Source of the DNA: JACJYC01 sp964558465
Lineage (GTDB): Bacteria > Bacteroidota > Bacteroidia > Chitinophagales > Saprospiraceae
NCBI GenBank assembly: GCA_964558465.1
Contig: CAZLEF010000126.1
Span: forward strand, 1 to 13,334
Direction: 5' to 3'
DNA: 13,334 nucleotides
Positions within the stretch are counted from its first letter, which is position 1. Each line of letters opens with the position of its first letter. The notes beneath the pieces were generated by a model. It saw nothing but the letters and a program-made list of their open reading frames with translations. It was not told where the DNA came from and ran no database searches. Below are positions 7,588 to 13,334 of this stretch, in pieces. Both the position numbers and the translations under genes were made by a program.

Positions 7588-9381
7588 TCAGCCCGGAAAC
7601 GACAGCAAAACCCGCGTACCCCGCCCCACCGCGCTTTCCACCGCCAGTTCCCCGCCCAGCCGCTCCGCCCGCGCCTGCATATTGCCCAGCCCGTTGCCCC
7701 GTTTTGAATGGTCAGGATCGAAACCTTTTCCGTCGTCGCGGATCTCCAGATGGATTTTCCGTTCCTTTTTGGATAAATTCACCCATACATTTTTAGCCTG
7801 CGAATATTTGGCGGCGTTGTTGACGGCTTCTTTGAACAACAGGTAAAGGTCTTTGGATTGTTCCGCCTTGAATTGCAAGGATCTGAGTTCGGAAGCCGCT
7901 TCAAAATGAACCGCAATATCCTGCGGGTCCAGGATCTCCATCGCAAAATCTTTCATGCGCTGCAAGAGGCGCTCCGTTGAAATTTCTTTTGGACCCAGCG
8001 ACCAGACCATGTCGCCGATATGCTCCACAGCCTCGCGCGCTTTATTGCCGATGGCGTTGATCCGCCCTTCTTCCGCCGCATCTTTCCGGCTGCGTTTGGC
8101 CGCCTCGGCCAGGATGCTGATGCTGCTGAGGGTGCTGCCGATATCGTCGTGCAATTCGCGGGCAATTTGCCGGCGCAATTCATCCCGGCGTTTTCGACGA
8201 CGGTCGCGCATCCAGAATGCCGACAGGATAACCAACCCGCCTGTAAGACCGATTGCCAGCCAGAACAGAGGAGTTAAATAAAAAGGCGGGGCAAACCGCA
8301 GCCTGATTTCAGCCAGATAACCGTTTTGCCCGGGCGCCTCCGAAGCGCGTGCAAGCCTGAAAATATAATTTCCGGGCGGCAGGAAGGAGAATCGGATGAT
8401 ATCGCTGTCCGGCGCCTGGCGCCAGTCATCCCGGGCCCCTTCCAGTTGATAAACCAGGCGCTTCTCCCAACCACTTTGGAAGATATGGAGTTCCAGTTCC
8501 GCATGGAAGGGAATCTTCAACGGTTGGGTTTTAAAAACCGAAAGGTCACCCTCGACAGGTTCGCCGCCGATCCTGATGGCTTGGATCCAGTTTTTTGCCG
8601 GCGCTTTTTCCGTTTTCCCCGGAATGGCGACCGTAACGGCGTCAATCGGAACCCACTTTTTCCAGTCGGGCAAATGCCCATTGGGGGCATACCGGTTATG
8701 GATGGTTGCGCTGCGGGCGTAATCCAGGGTATGCCTGCAATCGCCGTCGATATCCCGCATATTTACATGTATAATCCCGTTCCGCTCAAGTTTGTAATGC
8801 AACACCTCGCGGGTAAAACAGGTGTTATGTTCTTCACTGAGCCAGCGCAAGGACTGGATAGAGTCGTGCCGGACAAATACGCCTTTTTCAACATGGCTTT
8901 TATGCCCGTAATCATAAAATACGGTAACCATGGTATCCCCATCCTGAAACCAGGATTTGATCTCCCAATCCCGGTGTTTTTCATCAAATACAGGGTTCGG
9001 GATATTTTGGTAAAAAGTGTAAAAGCCCATTCTTGTCAGCTCTTTTCCGGCTGTAAAACTGCTATCTGCCGGCGCCGGCGTCAGTACTTTCATTACTCTA
9101 ACTCCGGAAGGGACCATTTCCAGCCGGTTTTCCGTCCGTTCCCAGTTTTCCAGGTTGATCTTTACCAAACGGCCGCTGACCGTGTCGCCCGCTATTGCTT
9201 TCCCTTCAAAATACTCCTTCCACCGGTCGGAAATGCTCACAAACCAGACCTTGTCCCAGTACTGCCCCCAATTGGCGCCCACCCCCTGCTCGTTTTTCCA
9301 ATATCCCGACAGGTCTCCGGTTTGCCCATGCAGGCATCCCGAAAACAACAGAATGGAGAAAAGGTATACTACTCTTGTCAT
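7588..9381 (-). CDS. Sensor histidine kinase (HisKA_3 + HATPase) with Y_Y_Y domain
   Basis: Membrane sensor kinase, 597 residues from the preferred ATG at 9379-9381. An in-frame ATG at 9399 would add six residues, but it lies in an A/T-rich TGCATT repeat and gives a poorer signal sequence. Numbering below counts from the 9399 start. Residues 8-25 are a signal sequence (LFSILLFSGC; lipobox-like but with Phe at -3). Residues ~27-290 are a presumed periplasmic region that I do not recognise. Residues ~300-369 match the Y_Y_Y fold (LVYQLEGARDDW, LPPGNYIFRL). A membrane helix follows at ~374-396. The HisKA_3 domain has H417 in RELHDDIG. The HATPase has the N box (FKEAVNNAAKYS, N527), G1 (DDGKGF, 555-560), G2 (GNGLGN, 568-573) and GRGTRV. 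All catalytic elements are intact, unlike the neighbour at 9546-12023. The likely partner is the response regulator at 6690-7319. Confidence 0.94.
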   Translation of the reverse strand: MTRVVYLFSILLFSGCLHGQTGDLSGYWKNEQGVGANWGQYWDKVWFVSISDRWKEYFEGKAIAGDTVSGRLVKINLENWERTENRLEMVPSGVRVMKVLTPAPADSSFTAGKELTRMGFYTFYQNIPNPVFDEKHRDWEIKSWFQDGDTMVTVFYDYGHKSHVEKGVFVRHDSIQSLRWLSEEHNTCFTREVLHYKLERNGIIHVNMRDIDGDCRHTLDYARSATIHNRYAPNGHLPDWKKWVPIDAVTVAIPGKTEKAPAKNWIQAIRIGGEPVEGDLSVFKTQPLKIPFHAELELHIFQSGWEKRLVYQLEGARDDWRQAPDSDIIRFSFLPPGNYIFRLARASEAPGQNGYLAEIRLRFAPPFYLTPLFWLAIGLTGGLVILSAFWMRDRRRKRRDELRRQIARELHDDIGSTLSSISILAEAAKRSRKDAAEEGRINAIGNKAREAVEHIGDMVWSLGPKEISTERLLQRMKDFAMEILDPQDIAVHFEAASELRSLQFKAEQSKDLYLLFKEAVNNAAKYSQAKNVWVNLSKKERKIHLEIRDDGKGFDPDHSKRGNGLGNMQARAERLGGELAVESAVGRGTRVLLSFPG

Positions 9382-9387
9382 GGATAA

Positions 9388-9420
9388 TGCAAAATGCAAA
9401 AATTAAAATTTAAAATGCAA
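9388..9420. repeat. A/T-rich TGCAAAA-type repeat at the 5' end of the kinase gene
   Basis: The stretch repeats GCAAAA and AAAATGCAA motifs with intervening AATTAAAATTTAAAAT. It overlaps the more upstream of two possible start codons (9399), which favours the downstream ATG at 9381 as the true start. It may be part of the leader or promoter. A TAnnTTTG match was sought and only a one-base-longer variant (TAATTTTTG) was seen. Confidence 0.45.
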
Positions 9421-9454
9421 ACTCGTTGCGTCCAAACTGCCCGAACCTCAAACT

Positions 9455-9510
9455 GAGGAATCGAGGAATCGAGGAATCGAGGAATCGAGGAACCGAGGAA
9501 TCGAGGAACC
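9455..9510. repeat. 8-bp tandem repeat array D (GAGGAAYC, 7 copies)
   Basis: Seven consecutive in-register units of GAGGAATC or GAGGAACC (9455-9510) lie between the stop of the truncated sensor protein (9546) and the start of the next kinase. The unit differs from array A (GAGGATTC) by a single transition of sequence order (AT to TC side), which suggests a shared origin or shared generating mechanism. Confidence 0.95.
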
Positions 9511-9545
9511 CCAAACCATTCCAAACAACCCCACCCCCTGCCCCC

Positions 9546-12023
9546 TCACCCCCACTCCACCGAAACCCTCAACTTCCCGTTAGTCCTGAAAAACCGGATA
9601 ACCATTTCCCTCTTCCGCTCCCCCTCCAGCAGTTCGTTCATCCTGGATTTGAATTCAAAATACAACTCCCTCCGTTTTTCAACCGGTATCCTGCATCTGA
9701 GCGCTTTTTTTTCAATCCTGAACTCCGGGACAATACCCAATGGCTGCAGTCTCGAGCGGGCGTATTCGCTGATCCGTTCGACAAAGACGGAGCAGGCGTC
9801 ATTTTCAGGGTTGATCAGCCAGACCAGGTCGCCGAGTTTTTCCGTTGCCGATTCGGTATGTCGCCCGATACGGTCAAGGAAATCCTGTTTTTCTTTTTTC
9901 AGGGAAGGATCCCCGCTCATGCGGCCTATGGTCTCCAGCGCAAAGCCAATTTCCTGGTGCAGATCTTCCGCCATGCGCCGGCGCAGGTGGAGTTGTTCCT
10001 TTCGCCCTTTATCCCATTGAAGAAGGCCCGCATAAAACAGGATCAAAAATAACAGAGAACAAGCCACGTGAAACCAGGTCCGGGCGTAAACGGGCGGAAG
10101 GATGACAAAATTTGCCGTTGCCGGCGCCGGGCCCCAGTCGCCCTCCCGGTTGGCAACCATCACCTCGAAGCGATAACTGCCTGCGGAAAGATCCCCATAA
10201 AACGCCCTCCGTTCGTCGGCGGCCTCCACCCAGGCTGTATCTACACCGCTCATCCGGTAGCGGAACCGCAATTGGGTTCCCTGTTCAAAGGCGATGGAAG
10301 TAAAGTCGATGCGCATGCTGGTTTTGCCGGTCGCCAGGGATGCGGGTATTTTAATGATCCTGCCCGGTTGGTAATCCTTTTGTCCGGCGTGGATTCCGGT
10401 GATCAACGGAGGGTTCGGCGGTATCACCGTTATTTTTAAGGGGTCAAAGAAACTGAACGTATGGTCGGCGTAATGTTGCCGCCAGTTTTTTCCGGCCTGA
10501 TCAATCCATATCGTAGGTACGGCCTTTTCCGGCAAACCGTCCGACCAGTCGTAACGCGCGAAGGTCTCCCGCTCCGGGTCGAATTTGTACAGAACATTCC
10601 GCGGGTTGCATTGCGCCCAGACCTTGCCCGAATCATCCACCTCTATTCGGACAAAACCCTCGGAGGCCTTCATTTGGAAGTTATAATAGGTCCTGGCGGT
10701 CGTTGTTTCCCAGTCCAGCCGGATCAGTGCGTTCACCGAAAAAAGCCATATGATTTTGCGGTCCGGATCGTGCCGGATCCGCTGCAGGTCGGTCAGATCA
10801 ACTTCGATCCCTTTGAACGCGGAAACGGGTTTCTGCTCCAGCCGGTAAGGCGCCGGATTAAAACATTCTACCCATTTTTTGCCGCGAAAAAACCAGAGGG
10901 TCCCCGTTTTGTCGGGCATCCAGGAGATGATCCCGTTATTTTCAGGATCATCCTGCCAGTAAGGTATCCAAAAGGTGTCCATCCGCATGGTTTCGGGCAG
11001 GATGCGGACCATACCTGTTTTGCCGCCGGGTTGTCTCAGCAGGTACCAGAACCGCCCCCTGGCAAAGTCCGTATTGGCAAAATGGATCTCCTGGCCATGC
11101 AAAGGGATGCGGCGTACAATCCGGTTTTGTTGCAGGTCGCAGACAAAAATGGTGTCGGAGACGTTGCCCACCCATAGCCGCCCAAGCTTGTCATACCCCA
11201 GGCCATAGGTGAATCGCCCGGACAAACGTTTCAGTTCACCGGTCAGTTTTTCCGGCAGCAGGCGGCGTTTATGCAGGTCGTATTGTACCAAGCCCAGATT
11301 GTTTGTGGTTACCCAGCATTTAGAAGGGTCCTCCGCGGCGTTCAGGGTGAAATTGGCGTCGCCTTCTTCGTCCCTGGGGACTGCATTGAGATCGTACACC
11401 CGGAACTCCTGGTTGCGCCAGTCGTATTTGCAAAATCCCCCTTCGCCGCCGATCCACAGGATGCCTTCGCGGGAAAAAAAAGCCCCCCGGAACGGCATGC
11501 CGTAAAGGCTTTGTCCGTCCTGTACATCGGGGCGGTAAACCCGGGTAAAAACCCTTTGGTGCAGATCAAAACACAACAAAGCCGAATCGGCCAAAACCCA
11601 GAGGACCAGGTCTCCGGTAACCGGCTGGTGTGCGAACAGCGAACGGCATTGCCCGGCGCCCGGCGGCAAACCGTAGGAACTGACTTTGCCGGCGGGTTCC
11701 GTACACCGGAGCAGGGAATCGCCACGCCACCGGTTGCCCTCGCAGTCGGTGTATGCAGGCGGGAGGTAATTGCTCCGGCAGGCGGTTTCCTGTAGGGGAA
11801 AAGACCTGAATTCATTGCCGTCAAAACGAAAGGAACCGGAAGGAGTCTGCAGCCAGAGAAACCCGGCGTCATCCTGGCAGGCGCCCCGGATGCCGGCCGC
11901 GGGGCTGTTCGGCCAGCGGGTGAAACGGTCGAATTTGATGTCGGCCGGTTGAGCGGAAAGCGTTAAGCCGGCAACAAACAATCCGACCGTGGTGAATAAA
12001 CACAGCAGGTTGCAGGTCGTCAT
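9546..12023 (-). CDS. Hybrid propeller/Y_Y_Y sensor with degenerate, truncated histidine-kinase module
   Basis: 825 residues from the ATG at 12021-12023; a TTG at 12032 would add three (numbering below is from that TTG). Residues 4-28 are a signal peptide (CLFTTVGLFVAGLTLSAQ). Residues ~45-535 hold Reg_prop-type propeller motifs, e.g. DDAGFLWLQT, REGILWIGGEGG, DKLGRLWVGN, DKTGTLWFF, DDSGKVWAQ, DQAGKNW. Y_Y_Y domain at ~574-645; membrane helix ~652-672. The dimerisation/phospho-acceptor helix has H692 in EDLHQEIG, with Gln instead of the usual acidic residue after His. The conserved GDLVWLINP segment and an N-box-like helix (LYFEFKSRMNELL) follow. The protein stops at VSVEWG, exactly where G1 (DxGxG) should begin, so G1, G2 and the ATP lid are missing. 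Neither other reading frame downstream encodes them. It probably cannot bind ATP. It may act as a sensor partner of the intact kinase downstream, or be a decaying gene. Confidence 0.92.
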   Translation of the reverse strand: MTTCNLLCLFTTVGLFVAGLTLSAQPADIKFDRFTRWPNSPAAGIRGACQDDAGFLWLQTPSGSFRFDGNEFRSFPLQETACRSNYLPPAYTDCEGNRWRGDSLLRCTEPAGKVSSYGLPPGAGQCRSLFAHQPVTGDLVLWVLADSALLCFDLHQRVFTRVYRPDVQDGQSLYGMPFRGAFFSREGILWIGGEGGFCKYDWRNQEFRVYDLNAVPRDEEGDANFTLNAAEDPSKCWVTTNNLGLVQYDLHKRRLLPEKLTGELKRLSGRFTYGLGYDKLGRLWVGNVSDTIFVCDLQQNRIVRRIPLHGQEIHFANTDFARGRFWYLLRQPGGKTGMVRILPETMRMDTFWIPYWQDDPENNGIISWMPDKTGTLWFFRGKKWVECFNPAPYRLEQKPVSAFKGIEVDLTDLQRIRHDPDRKIIWLFSVNALIRLDWETTTARTYYNFQMKASEGFVRIEVDDSGKVWAQCNPRNVLYKFDPERETFARYDWSDGLPEKAVPTIWIDQAGKNWRQHYADHTFSFFDPLKITVIPPNPPLITGIHAGQKDYQPGRIIKIPASLATGKTSMRIDFTSIAFEQGTQLRFRYRMSGVDTAWVEAADERRAFYGDLSAGSYRFEVMVANREGDWGPAPATANFVILPPVYARTWFHVACSLLFLILFYAGLLQWDKGRKEQLHLRRRMAEDLHQEIGFALETIGRMSGDPSLKKEKQDFLDRIGRHTESATEKLGDLVWLINPENDACSVFVERISEYARSRLQPLGIVPEFRIEKKALRCRIPVEKRRELYFEFKSRMNELLEGERKREMVIRFFRTNGKLRVSVEWG

Positions 12024-12052
12024 GGGTTTCAATTTTTTTCCTCAGGTCCAGC

Positions 12053-12080
12053 ATCAGGTTTCCGGTACATACCGGCTGAT
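12053..12080. repeat. Inverted repeat in the leader of the propeller-sensor gene
   Basis: CCGGTA (12062-12067) and TACCGG (12070-12075) form a perfect 6-bp dyad with a 2-nt centre, extended outside by ATCAG (12053-12057) and CTGAT (12076-12080) with a 4-nt bulge. It lies 30 bp upstream of the start codon and just downstream of the putative promoter at 12090-12120, a position suited to an operator or a 5' UTR hairpin. Confidence 0.45.
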
Positions 12081-12089
12081 TTTCACCTC

Positions 12090-12120
12090 GAAAGATAATC
12101 ATTATTGTTGTTTTGCGCAA
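12090..12120 (-). promoter_or_regulatory. Candidate promoter for the sensor/kinase/regulator cassette
   Basis: On the minus strand, TTG (12118-12120) is followed by a 20-nt spacer and TATCTTTC (12090-12097), one base off the Bacteroidota consensus TAnnTTTG. The predicted start, near 12084, leaves a leader of about 60 nt before the ATG at 12023. It is the only near-consensus element I found upstream of the cassette. Confidence 0.45.
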
Positions 12121-12350
12121 CTCCGGTCTGGCTTCGGCCCTCACACTTTCATTTTTTTTAAATATATTGAAATTCTGTTTTAAAAAGACGTTATTAAAAT
12201 AAGGTGAAAAAAATTTTACCAACCAATCCAAGGTGATTGCGAAATATTATTTCACACACCCTTTCCATTTTCAGGTTTAAACCCCTTAATCGTATCCCTC
12301 GACAAATTTTAGCATTTCACGATCAAAAAGGCTTTCATTTTTTTTCTAAA
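12121..12350. other. A/T-rich divergent intergenic region
   Basis: Non-coding region between the minus-strand sensor gene and the plus-strand rRNA promoters. It is strongly A/T-rich (for example 12151-12220) and carries several A and T tracts. I see no gene or RNA in it; the short open frames across it lack a protein-like composition. Confidence 0.4.
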
Positions 12351-12355
12351 AAAGC

Positions 12356-12386
12356 TTGCACAGAATAAAACCGGCGTATACCTTTG
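12356..12386 (+). promoter_or_regulatory. rRNA promoter P1 (distal)
   Basis: TTG (12356-12358), a 20-nt spacer and TACCTTTG (12379-12386) match the Bacteroidota sigma-A consensus fully. Immediately upstream are T8 and A6 tracts (12338-12353), resembling an UP element. The predicted start is near 12392, about 400 nt before 16S. Confidence 0.7.
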
Positions 12387-12490
12387 CGTCCGCTTTTGAA
12401 GAAAGGCGCCGTCAAAAAAATTCCACGGGAAGCGCGAATGAGGAAACGGTCGGGTTAAAAAGAATGTGGAAAACTTTTTTGAAAAAATTC

Positions 12491-12522
12491 TTGGTTGATT
12501 GAAACATTTGATCGTATCTTTG
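12491..12522 (+). promoter_or_regulatory. rRNA promoter P2 (proximal)
   Basis: TTG (12491-12493), a 21-nt spacer and TATCTTTG (12515-12522) form a full consensus promoter. As at P1, T and A tracts (12474-12487) directly precede the TTG. The predicted start is near 12528, giving a leader of about 270 nt. Confidence 0.75.
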
Positions 12523-12624
12523 CATTCCCAATTTGACCTACACAAGTTACGCAGGGGAAAATAACAAAGCAATCGATCAGATTAAGATATTAGAGACTGG
12601 TGCACAGGCGCCGGCTCTGCAAAA

Positions 12625-12635
12625 GTTCTTTGACA
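12625..12635 (+). promoter_or_regulatory. boxA-like antitermination element in the rRNA leader
   Basis: GTTCTTTGACA in the 16S leader resembles the boxA (TGCTCTTTAACA) that recruits NusB/S10 for rRNA antitermination. Its position, ~160 nt before 16S on the transcribed strand, fits that role. Confidence 0.55.
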
Positions 12636-12677
12636 CTGAGGGAGAAGATAAGGAATTAATGCGAGTGTGAGACCTAC

Positions 12678-12694
12678 AATTCTTTTTGAGAATT
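12678..12694 (+). repeat. Hairpin in the rRNA leader
   Basis: AATTCT (12678-12683) and AGAATT (12689-12694) form a perfect 6-bp stem with a 5-nt loop, 43 nt after the boxA-like element. It may take part in leader folding. Confidence 0.4.
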
Positions 12695-12712
12695 AATTTT
12701 AGCATCAAAGCC

Positions 12713-12728
12713 TGTATCAATTGATACA
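12713..12728. repeat. 16-bp perfect palindrome in the rRNA leader
   Basis: TGTATCAATTGATACA is a perfect self-complementary 16-mer about 70 nt before the 16S start. As RNA it could form a hairpin only with a strained loop; as DNA it looks like a dimeric protein-binding site. It may also belong to the processing region upstream of 16S. Confidence 0.6.
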
Positions 12729-12796
12729 ACGAAGGTGAAAACATTCTAAGTCAAACGAATTAACCCATGACTTTGGTTGTGGGTTTGAAGAACTTG

Positions 12797-13334
<538 letters not shown>

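Noticed and set aside
8326..9387. 353-residue open frame on the plus strand
   Set aside because: It lies wholly antisense to the histidine kinase, whose domains and motifs are clear; the plus-strand product has no recognisable domain.
9480..9548. Frameshift hiding the missing ATPase domain of the propeller sensor
   Set aside because: Both alternative frames past the stop were read and give only Gly-rich and repeat-derived sequence, with no DxGxG or GxGLG motif.
10461..11177. 238-residue open frame on the plus strand
   Set aside because: Antisense to the propeller sensor gene and without a protein-like domain pattern; a by-product of codon use in the real gene.
12309..12572. 87-residue minus-strand open frame
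   Set aside because: It overlaps both rRNA promoters and A/T tracts, has a Phe/Lys-rich product typical of A/T-rich non-coding DNA, and shows no homology that I recognise.

Overview
The window comes from a member of the Bacteroidota, most likely the Saprospiria (Saprospirales). Four lines of evidence agree: two secreted proteins with type IX secretion (T9SS) type-A C-terminal sorting domains and SprB repeats; promoters of the Bacteroidota form TTG-N20/21-TAnnTTTG; start codons preceded by A/T-rich sequence rather than Shine-Dalgarno motifs; and a partial 16S rRNA whose sequence reads as Bacteroidota. The order-level placement is an inference from general similarity, not from a search.

Layout. 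Five protein genes fill about 1-12.0 kb, all on the minus strand. A divergent ribosomal RNA operon starts near the right edge on the plus strand. In the direction of minus-strand transcription the genes are: (i) a propeller/Y_Y_Y sensor protein with a degenerate histidine-kinase module (9546-12023); (ii) an intact histidine kinase with a short, unrecognised periplasmic region plus Y_Y_Y (7588-9381); (iii) a NarL/LuxR-type response regulator (6690-7319); (iv) a large T9SS-exported beta-helix protein (2925-6299); and (v) a T9SS-exported leucine-rich-repeat (L-domain-like) protein (89-2746). On the plus strand, 12350-12796 holds two tandem rRNA promoters, a boxA-like antiterminator and a leader. 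The first ~538 nt of 16S rRNA follow and run off the window.

How they may work together. Genes i-iii look like one signalling cassette. The degenerate protein keeps the sensor propeller and the phospho-acceptor-type histidine but lacks every ATP-binding glycine box. Its neighbour has the complete ATPase but no propeller. A heteromeric receptor feeding the response regulator is a reasonable hypothesis. Genes iv and v are built from the same C-terminal stalk (MopE-type Asp/Cys metal-binding repeats, SprB-type modules, T9SS sorting domain) fused to different N-terminal heads, and share long identical DNA blocks. They look like interchangeable surface proteins. No sequence evidence ties them to the signalling cassette beyond adjacency and orientation.

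The gaps around the signalling genes hold four short tandem arrays, all with an 8-bp period (6623-6670, 7410-7489, 7542-7565, 9455-9510). The second and third are inverted relative to each other with matching phase. These arrays, the truncated kinase beside one of them, and the head-swapped surface proteins are the least ordinary parts of the window. No tRNA, transposase, CRISPR array or phage gene was seen.
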